Positions 26,701-33,818 of a stretch of 64,000 bases of DNA are shown piece by piece. The DNA lies in the NCBI GenBank assembly GCA_040394775.1, contig JBEBRN010000004.1:1-64000 (forward strand), read 5' to 3'. The number at the start of each line of letters is the position of its first letter. Positions within the stretch are counted from its first letter, which is position 1. The stretch is from 40-80 sp040394775. GTDB lineage: Bacteria > Bacteroidota > Bacteroidia > Flavobacteriales_D > Crocinitomicaceae. The position numbers and the translations under genes are program-made. Below the pieces are notes generated by a model. It saw only the letters and a program-made list of their open reading frames with translations. It made no database searches and had not been told where the DNA came from.

Positions 26701-27271
26701 TACAGTCTACCAGGAAAGAAATATATGTTTTAGATTGAGCACCGGTATTATATCGACCAATCACCCAATAATACACACCATTTGCATGTTTGACAACAGT
26801 CACTTTTTCCGAAGAAGAAGAAAACATGAACGTATTTTTATTGGTTGTGATAACATCTCCCATTCCTCCAGCTAGAGTCATATCTACTTCTGAATAGCGC
26901 ATTCCAACCGCTCCAGATTCAGGAACAGTAATAATAAAATAATTCGTAGTCGAACCTGGTTTTGGAATGATAATAGCTGATTGTGCTGCGGACGGATTCC
27001 CCATTAATCCTGTCCCATTTGGCATCACTAAATGATTTCTATTATAAACAGTGATTCCATCTGTATAGAATAATAAATTTCCTGCTGCGGTAGAAATAGA
27101 AGCACTCCCTTCAGATGTACTCAGCATTCCATTGGTTAAAGCTGTTGGAGGCGTCGTATTGAAAGTTAAGCCCGCATTTTGTCCAAAATACCAATTATTT
27201 GCTTCATTTTGTGCGGCTAATTGCATGGAGAAACCCAAAACAATATACAATAAATAAACTATTTTTTTCAT
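23729..27271 (-). CDS. Secreted PKD/SprB-repeat protein with type B T9SS sorting domain
   Basis: This is a 1180-residue exported protein. A signal peptide (MKKIVYLLYIVLGFSMQLAAQ) is followed by a beta-propeller-like N-terminal region (about residues 25-380; LVASPDGTKLASAS, ISFSPNGKVLYASS). Next come a PKD domain (about 390-460), a carbohydrate-binding-like region (about 580-740) and SprB/PKD-like repeats from about 760 (SIDASGGFTPYSYAWNTGQS). The C-terminal 90 residues form the gliding motility-associated CHU_C domain (YTLRIFNRWGNVVFEV...GVYFYELVGDY), the type B T9SS signal. It is likely a cell-surface adhesin or matrix protein. It stands alone, before another T9SS cargo gene. Confidence 0.9.
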   Translation of the reverse strand: MKKIVYLLYIVLGFSMQLAAQNEANNWYFGQNAGLTFNTTPPTALTNGMLSTSEGSASISTAAGNLLFYTDGITVYNRNHLVMPNGTGLMGNPSAAQSAIIIPKPGSTTNYFIITVPESGAVGMRYSEVDMTLAGGMGDVITTNKNTFMFSSSSEKVTVVKHANGVYYWVIGRYNTGAQSKTYISFLVDCNGVNISSPVTSDVGITNGENWGYLVASPDGTKLASASSSSGIEITDFDNLTGAVSNTISLGTLNYSGVTGGNYGISFSPNGKVLYASSITNWALVQWDLTAANIPATQLYLGDIAGGGASRPSYRGGALQLGPDGKIYIAHVQTAFLGVINNPNVIGAGCNFQNNAIDLNGKKCILGLPPFIQSYFNTSSISYVSHCAGDETEFTLLGSTYADSVKWNFNDPTSPNNTSVLMDPTHEFTAAGTYNVQLIRYLDCVKDTLYQEVIIHGPVTTQQNVTLCENSTFELPDGQIVNTEGDYTSTIPSVVTGCDSIITTHLIGPQTTFNAGTDQFICKGTSAQLQAGQALNYSWTPAATLSDPTVSNPIATPTTTTSYVVSSQVQLSNNLIVNGDFESGNTAFTSGYLSSSPTPLGGPGNYTVSTYVSNSWWSNCGDHTSGAGNMLIADGADNTNGVNAASSVWCQTISVSPNTDYAFSTWLTNLNSAGNTSTLGFFINGVQIGQTQNTQIGVCDWSQFYVIWNSGSATTIDVCISEMSGAQPGNDFAIDDISFYQICTITDTVTVNVSDIKLDVTTFENVDCHDNSTGKISIDASGGFTPYSYAWNTGQSVSDITNLPIGSYTVTVTDSVNCTNDTTLTITQPDELVATAVANNIIECVTTNTGKATVTITGGTTNYTIAWDNQESTLTATQLSPGAHQVTITDANNCTTTASVTIDYNAPPTLSITVEDVCLTAENHFTSQALIDAPETITNYQWTYTNQSSSSTLSSTETNPTELFDQTGAYTANLVVTASNGCTAEKDATFHVYPNPMISIDYMTECFQIIDFNAIASHADHLDMTYEWDLYNDNTIDYTSKSFSQYFESALPFDTRLKVTDSRGCYSEVVNTIAVVEGKADIEFPNVISVKSLVGNNLLDLERIMPNFNTCINYTLRIFNRWGNVVFEVKNDITQPDLNCSHCFTGRTNAGVELTPGVYFYELVGDYDITKTGFITVVND

Positions 27272-27371
27272 GGATTAGTAGTAATTATATAGTTTTATAG
27301 AGCATAAAGGTATAACAAAAAAATTAGAGAAAAAGTAATTTATACATGTTTTATTTGATTGTCACTAATAT

Positions 27372-27404
27372 AAAAGGGATGAAAAAATATTTTCCATCCC
27401 TTTT
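27372..27404 (-). terminator. Hairpin terminator after the M43 protease gene
   Basis: AAAAGGGATG (27372-27381) pairs with CATCCCTTTT (27395-27404). The T tracts on both strands would allow termination downstream of the gene ending at 27466. Confidence 0.65.
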
Positions 27405-27465
27405 TTGAACGTTATTCATTCCATTACAATACTTCCTGAAATCTATTTCTCGTCAAAAAACCAGC

Positions 27466-29586
27466 TTATTCAATGACTAATTTCTTCGACTTTCCTCCTA
27501 GATAAACAATATAGATTCCGCTTGAAAAATCAGTGACATCAACAATAATTTCATTTTCACCTTGAGGTGTTTGATACGTATTTTCAAAAACAATTTTTCC
27601 AGTTACGTCTGTAATTCTCAAATGTGTCTCTTCCGACTGCATTTTCGAGAAAGCAATAAAGACGCTAGACGTAGTGGGATTAGGGCTTACATTCCAATTC
27701 GACATTTGGTCATCTATAGAAGAAATTCCAACTATATTAACATCCGAAGGCGTACCTTTATACAAGTTAATATCATCTAAGTAAAGGTTATTTCCTCCGT
27801 TAGATTGAAAAGCAATTTTAAATTGGAAATTACTCGTGAAAAATGCAGATGATATTCCTGTTACATGAACTGTTTTGAAATTTTCAGCTACAGGAACGAA
27901 GCTATTAGTAACAACTAAAGAAGATAGCAGGCTGCCTGAAAGCTCATTCCTTTTTTGCCAAATTGTTCCACAATCTTTAGATGCGTAGATGGTCAATTTC
28001 TCATTATTATCTGATTTTTTCTTTCGATACGCAAATTTAAAGCTCAATGTCATCTTCTCAGAACTAGCCATAGAAGACAAGTCGAACATTGGTGAAATAA
28101 ACTCATTCGTCGCCTGATCCGGTGTGTAATAATTAAAATAACACAATGATTTAGCATCTGTTGCTGCAGCCGAATTGACAATTTCAAATGTTGGAACCTC
28201 TGGAGTTATATTACGAATAACTACATTTTCAATTTCTTGTGCATCTGTATAATATTCAAAACCTTCAAAGTAAGGTAATGTTGCAACTGCGTTAATATGC
28301 ACATATGCCTCTTTTGTTTTAGACAAAGTAGTTATTCCGTCACCAACGGTTAATTTCACTTTATACTTTCCAGGAATAGCATAAGTCACAGATGGATGTT
28401 GCGCAGAAGAAGTAGCAGGTGTTCCTCCTTCAAATTCCCAATTCCAGGATGTCTGTCCTTGCGTACTATAATCGTCAAATGTCACTTGCTCACCAACGCA
28501 ATAACTTTCTTTCGGTGCGCTAAATTCAACTGCACATAATCCTTGACTACCATCAATTCCAGTAAGAACTTGGTTGTCAGGAGTACAAAGAAATTTTCGT
28601 TGTAATGTCAATAAACTTGCACGCATACGGTCTTTTTGTCCTTCAGTGAACATTTTAGAACAATACGAATAATCCATGTAATTCTCCACGTTTGCTTTGG
28701 GGCCACATGTGTTCTCATTATATTTGCAAGAAGTTACTCCGACTGTGTTAGGTGTATCTAAAACGTCATCATCTTCATCACAATTAGTGGCTAACCCAGG
28801 ATTGTTTGTCGGTCCCCATGTGTGATATAAATTCAACCAGTGTCCTACTTCGTGTGTTAAGGTGCGTGAACGGACTTCACTTCCAGTCCCTATTCTACCC
28901 ACATAAGTCGGGTTTAACCAAATACTTCCATACATGTTATCACTATTAAATGACGCTGGTAAAAAAGTATACCCAGCAGCTGAACCCAAGTTCAACACCA
29001 CGATAATGTTCATGTAATTTTTAGCAGGCCACATTCCACGAAAAACATCATTTCCATTCATGACAGCTTGTAACTGAACAAAACCATCTTTCGTAGAAAA
29101 AGTTGTTGGTGAAACCGTTCTAGTAATACCATTAAAACAAGTCCCATCGGGTGCTTTGGTTGCTAAAACAAATTCTATTTCAATGTCTGCAGGTATCGCT
29201 GCAGGATTTGGATTTGTTGGATTAAACTCAAAATCTACGTTTGCCGTATCTGCATTTAATTTTCTAAAGTCACGATTCAACACTTTCATCGCATCATAAA
29301 TTTGCTCATTGGAAATGTTTTCGTCACCGTTATAATGAACTATATGAAAAACAACTGGAATCTTATACACTTGTCTGGTCGGAGGTTGCTGTTTCAATTG
29401 TTCTTGAATGGCTTTCTGTTCTATATCAAATGACTGCATTCGTTGCTCTCTTTCAACAGAATAAGGTAATCCGGCCTGGACAATATGTTGGTTACATAAA
29501 TTTAAAAGTCCTTCTTGAGAATAAGATTTAGAGGAAATAAGTAAGCTGAAGAGTACTCCTAAGACAATAGTAAATAAGTTTTTCAT
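27466..29586 (-). CDS. Secreted M43-family metalloprotease with type A T9SS tail
   Basis: This 706-residue exported zinc protease has a signal peptide (MKNLFTIVLGVLFSLLISSKSYSQ region), then a pappalysin/M43 catalytic domain with H245-E246, H249 and H255 in THEVGHWLNLYHTWG and a downstream Met-turn (VENYMDYSYC). A PKD domain follows at about residues 360-430, then a lectin-like jelly roll (about 440-610). The C-terminal sorting domain WNVSPNPTTSSVFIAF...SGIYIVYLGGKSKKLVIE is the type A T9SS signal, removed on export. Expected to act outside the cell on peptides or proteins. It shares its architecture with the protease gene at 36954-39821. Confidence 0.92.
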   Translation of the reverse strand: MKNLFTIVLGVLFSLLISSKSYSQEGLLNLCNQHIVQAGLPYSVEREQRMQSFDIEQKAIQEQLKQQPPTRQVYKIPVVFHIVHYNGDENISNEQIYDAMKVLNRDFRKLNADTANVDFEFNPTNPNPAAIPADIEIEFVLATKAPDGTCFNGITRTVSPTTFSTKDGFVQLQAVMNGNDVFRGMWPAKNYMNIIVVLNLGSAAGYTFLPASFNSDNMYGSIWLNPTYVGRIGTGSEVRSRTLTHEVGHWLNLYHTWGPTNNPGLATNCDEDDDVLDTPNTVGVTSCKYNENTCGPKANVENYMDYSYCSKMFTEGQKDRMRASLLTLQRKFLCTPDNQVLTGIDGSQGLCAVEFSAPKESYCVGEQVTFDDYSTQGQTSWNWEFEGGTPATSSAQHPSVTYAIPGKYKVKLTVGDGITTLSKTKEAYVHINAVATLPYFEGFEYYTDAQEIENVVIRNITPEVPTFEIVNSAAATDAKSLCYFNYYTPDQATNEFISPMFDLSSMASSEKMTLSFKFAYRKKKSDNNEKLTIYASKDCGTIWQKRNELSGSLLSSLVVTNSFVPVAENFKTVHVTGISSAFFTSNFQFKIAFQSNGGNNLYLDDINLYKGTPSDVNIVGISSIDDQMSNWNVSPNPTTSSVFIAFSKMQSEETHLRITDVTGKIVFENTYQTPQGENEIIVDVTDFSSGIYIVYLGGKSKKLVIE

Positions 29587-29649
29587 AGTTTCGATTTAAT
29601 AGGGATAAAGGTAAGTAAAATTTAAAAATAAAAGCATGGAAGGGGAATT

Positions 29650-29726
29650 AATGATTAATGATGAATGGTGAATGGTGAATGATGAAGGATGAAGGATTAA
29701 TGGTGAATGAAGAATGAATTAGATAA
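29650..29726. repeat. Imperfect tandem short repeat, GATGAATGGTGAATG type
   Basis: About 75 bases consist of variants of GATGAATG, GGTGAATG, GATGAAGG and GGTTAATG without an open reading frame of note. It lies between the protease gene and the DUF4143-type ATPase promoter. Such minisatellites expand by slippage; no function is evident. Confidence 0.75.
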
Positions 29727-29788
29727 ATAGAAATGAGAAAAGTTTTCAATTTTGTTTTTAGGTTAAAACTTAATTTATATTAATATTT

Positions 29789-29836
29789 GGGGATTACATT
29801 CCCTAATTATTAGTATATTTGGGGAATACAATCCCT
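29789..29836. promoter_or_regulatory. Paired 16-bp elements around the DUF4143 ATPase promoter
   Basis: GGGGATTACATTCCCT (29789-29804) and GGGGAATACAATCCCT (29821-29836) are 32 bp apart. Each is an imperfect palindrome, and one is close to the reverse complement of the other. The -7 box TATATTTG (29814-29821) lies between them, a TTG lies 24 bases upstream of it, and the ATG follows at 29841. This looks like an operator covering the promoter. Confidence 0.7.
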
Positions 29837-29840
29837 GATT

Positions 29841-30956
29841 ATGATAGATAGAGTTTTAGAGAAGGAAATTAGTAATCGATTTGGCAAAGGAAAAGCAATT
29901 ATCTTAATTGGACCACGTCAGGTAGGAAAGACCACTCTTTTCAATAAATTATTGAAGAATAAAGAGCATTTGTTTCTTAATGGTGATGATCCGACAGTTC
30001 GGAAACTTCTTACCAATCCCAACCTAGAGCAGCTTAAAAATATTATAGGAAATTTTAAGATTGTATTTATAGATGAGGCACAGCGAATTGACAATATTGG
30101 TCTTACCTTAAAGTTAATTACAGATCAGCTCAAATCTGTTCAACTATTGGTTAGTGGCTCATCTGCCTTTGAGCTTAATAATCAAACACAAGAACCGTTA
30201 ACAGGGCGGAAATGGGAATATCAACTATATCCTATTTCGTGGAATGAATTTGAAAATAATATTGGATATTTAAAAGCACAGAAACAACTAGAATTACGCG
30301 TTGTCTATGGTATGTATCCAGATGTCATCGCAAATTTTGGAGACGAGAAGGAAATCCTACAGCAATTAACAGACAGCTATCTATACAAAGACATCTTAAG
30401 CTATGGTGGTATTCGTAAGCCCGAAATATTAGAAAAATTATTACGAGCGCTAGCGTTCCAAATAGGAAGCGAGGTCAGTTATAATGAATTAGCGCAATTG
30501 TTAGGTATTGATAAGAAAACGGTGGCTAGTTACATCGATTTACTCTGTCAAACTTACGTTATCTTTAAACTCCCCAGTTTTAGCAAGAACCTACGGAATG
30601 AAATAAAAACTAATCAAAAGATATATTTTTATGACACGGGGGTAAGAAATATGATTATTGGTGATCTAACTCCATTGGAAATTCGTCAAGATAAAGGAAA
30701 CCTTTGGGAGAATTTCTTAATAGCAGAACGATTAAAGTATAATGCCTATAACAATTCATTGGCAAAAGGCTATTTCTGGCGAACCATGCAACAACAAGAA
30801 ATTGATTATGTAGAGGAAGAAGCACAAAAAATTATAGGTTTTGAAATAAAATGGAGTCCAAAAAGTAAAGCTAAAATCCCCAAGACTTTTGTAGAAACGT
30901 ACAACACAGAAGTGAAAGTAATTACAAGTGAGAATTTCAAAGAGTTTCTAAAATGA
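29841..30956 (+). CDS. AAA ATPase with DUF4143 C terminus
   Basis: This 371-residue protein has Walker A in IGPRQVGKTTL (K30), Walker B in KIVFIDEAQRI (about residue 75) and an arginine-finger-like GSSAFEL segment. A winged helix (about residues 205-245; YNELAQLLGIDKKTVASYIDLL) and a C-terminal DUF4143 domain follow, with a PD-(D/E)XK-like core (QQEIDYVEE...IGFEIKW). The family is abundant in Bacteroidota accessory DNA and its function is unproven. It is a distant relative of the DUF234-type ATPase at 22091-23506, and like that gene it has palindromic sequence over its -7 box. Confidence 0.87.
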   Translation: MIDRVLEKEISNRFGKGKAIILIGPRQVGKTTLFNKLLKNKEHLFLNGDDPTVRKLLTNPNLEQLKNIIGNFKIVFIDEAQRIDNIGLTLKLITDQLKSVQLLVSGSSAFELNNQTQEPLTGRKWEYQLYPISWNEFENNIGYLKAQKQLELRVVYGMYPDVIANFGDEKEILQQLTDSYLYKDILSYGGIRKPEILEKLLRALAFQIGSEVSYNELAQLLGIDKKTVASYIDLLCQTYVIFKLPSFSKNLRNEIKTNQKIYFYDTGVRNMIIGDLTPLEIRQDKGNLWENFLIAERLKYNAYNNSLAKGYFWRTMQQQEIDYVEEEAQKIIGFEIKWSPKSKAKIPKTFVETYNTEVKVITSENFKEFLK

Positions 30957-31012
30957 TTGAAGAATTCCACTAATTAATCTGCATTAAGGTTACTTTGTGA
31001 TTAAATAAATAA

Positions 31013-31020
31013 TATTTTTG
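31013..31020 (+). promoter_or_regulatory. -7 element before the methyltransferase
   Basis: TATTTTTG matches TAnnTTTG, with a TTG 15 bases upstream (30995-30997), a slightly short spacing. The predicted start near 31026 would place the mRNA 5' end at the ATG at 31027. Confidence 0.45.
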
Positions 31021-31113
31021 CTACACATGATGTACAACAAAATCAAATCCATATTATACTCCGTTTTCCTAAACGTTTTTTAATCAAAAATAAGCGATTG
31101 TTTAGAACAAGCT

Positions 31114-31764
31114 ATGTATGCTTTTTATATAGGTTCTGTACATCAGTGTAGCGTTTGTCAAAAGAAGCCACGATCATTTATTTTGAACCAAAGGAAGGAA
31201 CAACTTTGTCCAAATTGTGGTAGTTTGACAAGAGATAGACGTTTATTCTTAGAATTTAAAAAGGAAGGATTTACTACTAAACCCATTAAATTATTAGATA
31301 TTTCTCCTTCGAGATCTTTATATTCCCAATTCAATAAGAGTAAAAACATAGACTATTATCCGAGTGATCTTTCGGATGATTTTATGAGTAAATATCAATA
31401 TGATTTAACAGACATGCCTGTTGATAACGACTATTTTGATGTTATCATCTGTTTTCATATTCTAGAATATATTGAGAAAGATACGATGGCAATGAAAGAG
31501 CTGTATAGAACGCTGAGACCAGGAGGTATGATATTCGTTCAAACTCCTTTTAAAAGTGGCGAAATCTATGAAAATGATGCCATAACGACTCCAGAAGATA
31601 GAAAAGTTCATTTTGGGCAAGATGACCATGTACGAATCTATTCCGTTGATGGATTAAAACAGCGACTCACAACTGTTGGTTTTAAAGTGGATATTCAACA
31701 GTATGAAACAGATCAGTATCTTGGATTACTAAACAATGAAACCATCTTAAAGTTGACGAAGTAA
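31114..31764 (+). CDS. Zinc-ribbon class I SAM-dependent methyltransferase, possibly N-terminally truncated
   Basis: The 216-residue open frame begins with a Cys-rich ribbon (CSVCQ...LCPNCGSLTRDRRL, residues about 11-45), then a methyltransferase type 11 fold: LLDISPSRSLY at motif I, YDLTDMPVDNDYFDVIICFHILEYIE and LRPGGMIFVQTPF. The substrate is unknown; relatives sit in polysaccharide clusters. Upstream and in the same frame, an ATG at 31027/31030 opens 17-18 codons that end at TAA (31081-31083). The codons between that stop and 31114 continue in frame. The original protein may therefore have started upstream and been cut by a nonsense mutation, with translation now starting at 31114. Confidence 0.8.
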   Translation: MYAFYIGSVHQCSVCQKKPRSFILNQRKEQLCPNCGSLTRDRRLFLEFKKEGFTTKPIKLLDISPSRSLYSQFNKSKNIDYYPSDLSDDFMSKYQYDLTDMPVDNDYFDVIICFHILEYIEKDTMAMKELYRTLRPGGMIFVQTPFKSGEIYENDAITTPEDRKVHFGQDDHVRIYSVDGLKQRLTTVGFKVDIQQYETDQYLGLLNNETILKLTK

Positions 31765-31839
31765 GTCCAATTTACTTATTACTATCATTTTATTTATACC
31801 TTTCCTTAACCTTATTTAGATTAAATAAAAAATATTTAG

Positions 31840-31858
31840 GATAAAATAGTCTTTTATC
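31840..31858. promoter_or_regulatory. Inverted repeat upstream of the DUF2249/Ric unit
   Basis: GATAAAA (31840-31846), TAGTC, TTTTATC (31852-31858): a perfect 7-5-7 palindrome centred about 26 bases upstream of the -7 box TATATTTG (31871-31878). The position suits a regulator of the stress operon that follows. Confidence 0.5.
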
Positions 31859-31870
31859 ATGATTGTTATT

Positions 31871-31878
31871 TATATTTG
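31871..31878 (+). promoter_or_regulatory. -7 element of the DUF2249/Ric operon
   Basis: TATATTTG is an exact TAnnTTTG match 39 bases before the start codon at 31917. No TTG is seen at standard spacing, which may mean that an activator is needed at the adjacent palindrome. Confidence 0.45.
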
Positions 31879-31916
31879 TTGAAGAATTAAATAATAACCT
31901 TTTAAAATTAATAAAA

Positions 31917-32162
31917 ATGGGAACTTTAAACATCGATGAGAGCAAGGTTTTAGACGCAACAAAATTACATCCAAGCGTTAAACACGAGACTATTTTTGGT
32001 CGCTTTAATAACTTACAATCAGGTGAAAGTTTTATTTTAAAAAATGATCACGACCCAAAGCCACTTCATTATCATTTAGAAGCGATGCACGGTGATACTT
32101 TTACTTTTGACTATTTAGAAAACGGACCAGAAGATTGGTTTATTGAAATCGCTAAAAAATAA
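31917..32162 (+). CDS. Stand-alone DUF2249 protein
   Basis: The 81-residue protein, starting MGTLNIDESKVLDATKLHPS, is a single DUF2249 domain with the conserved NDHDPKPLHYH and FDYLENGPEDWFIEI segments. An in-frame Met at 31863 lies upstream of the -7 box and is unlikely to be used. DUF2249 proteins often accompany iron-sulfur repair, nitrite/NO or cytochrome genes, but their chemistry is unknown. It is a close paralogue of the N-terminal 80 residues of the next gene, 47 bp downstream, implying tandem duplication. Confidence 0.85.
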   Translation: MGTLNIDESKVLDATKLHPSVKHETIFGRFNNLQSGESFILKNDHDPKPLHYHLEAMHGDTFTFDYLENGPEDWFIEIAKK

Positions 32163-32209
32163 AAATAGAAACAAATAGGACGTTTTTATTTCTTGTAAAA
32201 TTTATAGAT

Positions 32210-33190
32210 ATGGAAGGTAACAATGTAATGATTGACCAAAGTAAAGTACTCGATGTAACGAAATTAGAACCTCGTTTTAAGCACTCTACTATTTTTGAAT
32301 ACTTCGATCGATTGAATCCAGGTGAAAGTTTTATTATTCACAACGACCATGATCCAAAACCGCTTTATTATCAATTATTAGGTGAAAGAGGAACTATCTT
32401 CACCTTTGATTATTTAGAAGCTGGTCCCGTAGATTGGCACATCGAAATTAAACTAAACGAGGTTGATAATGCCACCAATGAAATAACCGTTGGAGAAATA
32501 GTCACCAAAGATTATCGTAAGGCGGAAGCGTTCAAGAAGATGGGAATTGATTTCTGTTGTCATGGTAGTAAAACACTAAAAGAAGCAAGCGCAGAAGTAG
32601 GAATACCTGTGGAAGAAATAGAAAAAGCAATTGCAGAAATTGGTAATGCTACGGAATCACCATCACATGATTACAATAGTTGGGACATTGATTTCTTAGC
32701 TGATTACATAGTAAATACGCATCACAAGTATGTCAAGACAAATGCTGAAATCCTCAATAATATTGCTCAAAAAGTAGCGGAACATCATCATGAGAATCAT
32801 CCAGAATTACCTGAACTAGCAATAAGAGTTAATCATCATCTTCAAGATTTGATTAACCACATGCATAAAGAAGAGAAGGTATTGTTTCCAGCCATTAAAG
32901 CGTTAGTTGCATATCAAAGAGACCCGCAAAATAATCCATTAAAAATTGGAATGGTAGCAGGTGCTGTCAAGATATTGGAAATGGAACACGAGGAAGCAGG
33001 TGATGACACACGTACTTTTAGAGATATGACGAACGATTATCAACTTCCTGAGGATGCTTGTAACTCCTATCAGTACTTATTTGAAAAACTAAAAGAGTAT
33101 GAAAATGATTTATTCAATCATATTCACTTAGAAAATAATATTCTTTTCCCTAAAGCAGAAAAATTAGAGATTGAATTGTTTGGCCGTTAA
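32210..33190 (+). CDS. DUF2249-Ric fusion: iron-sulfur cluster repair di-iron protein
   Basis: The 326-residue fusion has an N-terminal DUF2249 domain (residues 1-82, NDHDPKPLYYQ), the ScdA_N domain (about 90-145, with KKMGIDFCCHGSKTL, the Cys-pair motif) and a C-terminal hemerythrin-like four-helix bundle (about 160-325) with His and Glu ligands in NTHHKYVK, EHHHENHPE, HMHKEEKVLFP, MEHEEAG and HIHLENNILFP. Ric/YtfE/ScdA proteins repair iron-sulfur clusters damaged by nitric oxide or peroxide and reside in the cytoplasm. A strong terminator follows at 33202-33248. This is the clearest functional anchor for the stress island. Confidence 0.93.
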   Translation: MEGNNVMIDQSKVLDVTKLEPRFKHSTIFEYFDRLNPGESFIIHNDHDPKPLYYQLLGERGTIFTFDYLEAGPVDWHIEIKLNEVDNATNEITVGEIVTKDYRKAEAFKKMGIDFCCHGSKTLKEASAEVGIPVEEIEKAIAEIGNATESPSHDYNSWDIDFLADYIVNTHHKYVKTNAEILNNIAQKVAEHHHENHPELPELAIRVNHHLQDLINHMHKEEKVLFPAIKALVAYQRDPQNNPLKIGMVAGAVKILEMEHEEAGDDTRTFRDMTNDYQLPEDACNSYQYLFEKLKEYENDLFNHIHLENNILFPKAEKLEIELFGR

Positions 33191-33201
33191 TTAATATCAC
33201 A

Positions 33202-33248
33202 AAGCATGAAGGTGGTCGTAATAAGCAACTATCTTCATGCTTTTTTTT
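33202..33248 (+). terminator. Rho-independent terminator after the Ric gene
   Basis: AAGCATGAAG (33202-33211) pairs perfectly with CTTCATGCTT (33233-33242), followed by a T tract to 33248. It separates the Ric operon from the hemerythrin operon. Confidence 0.85.
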
Positions 33249-33261
33249 GAAAAACAGATTA

Positions 33262-33299
33262 TTTACTGCACTTTTACATTTATCTATCAATGCAGTAAA
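33262..33299. promoter_or_regulatory. 9-bp inverted repeat in the hemerythrin promoter region
   Basis: TTTACTGCA (33262-33270) and TGCAGTAAA (33291-33299) are exact reverse complements with a 20-base gap that includes TACATTTA, a near match to the -7 box. The start codon is at 33312. This could be an operator or a leader hairpin. Confidence 0.5.
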
Positions 33300-33311
33300 A
33301 CGTTACAGATT

Positions 33312-33818
33312 ATGAGTAAAGGACCTATCAAAAGAGACGAGAATATCGTTAGTTTATCAAGAGAACACCATTTTAGCCTATTATTTGGCTGGAAAATTAA
33401 AAACGGACTCAAATTTGGTATCGAAGCCCAGCGTATCAATAAATATGCACTTCATTTCTGGGAAAATAACTTAACAACTCATTTCCGACAAGAGGAAGAA
33501 ACTTTATTTGCCGTTGCGAAAGATAAAATGGTCGATCGAGCATTAGATGAACATCGACAAATTCGTGCAGAAGTAGCTATTTTAAAAAATCCATCATCGG
33601 AGGAAGAATTGAAAATTCATTTGGAAAAGATTGCCGATTTAGTAACAGATCACGTACGTTTTGAAGAACGGGATTTATTTCCACACTTAGAGAAAATATT
33701 AACTCCTGAACAACTCAAAAGTATTGGTCATGACTTAAGCGAAATGTTAGACGAACCACTACAAGACGAATACGAAGATCAATTCTGGATCAAAAAAAAG
33801 GAGGATAATGAAAATTAA
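33312..33818 (+). CDS. Hemerythrin HHE domain protein
   Basis: The protein has 168 residues from MSKGPIKRDENIVSL; an in-frame Met at 33237 lies in the preceding terminator and is rejected. The four-helix hemerythrin fold shows ligand motifs SREHHFSLL, THFRQEEETLF, DEHRQIRAEV and DHVRFEERDLFP. Such proteins bind a di-iron site and sense or carry O2 or NO. It overlaps the next gene by 11 bases, so they are probably translated together. It opens the second operon of the stress island, after a terminator and an inverted repeat. Confidence 0.9.
   Translation: MSKGPIKRDENIVSLSREHHFSLLFGWKIKNGLKFGIEAQRINKYALHFWENNLTTHFRQEEETLFAVAKDKMVDRALDEHRQIRAEVAILKNPSSEEELKIHLEKIADLVTDHVRFEERDLFPHLEKILTPEQLKSIGHDLSEMLDEPLQDEYEDQFWIKKKEDNEN

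Noticed and set aside
29787..29840. Second small CRISPR-like array suggested by the 32-bp spaced 16-mers
   Set aside because: Only two copies, each palindromic and placed around a promoter; an operator explains them better.
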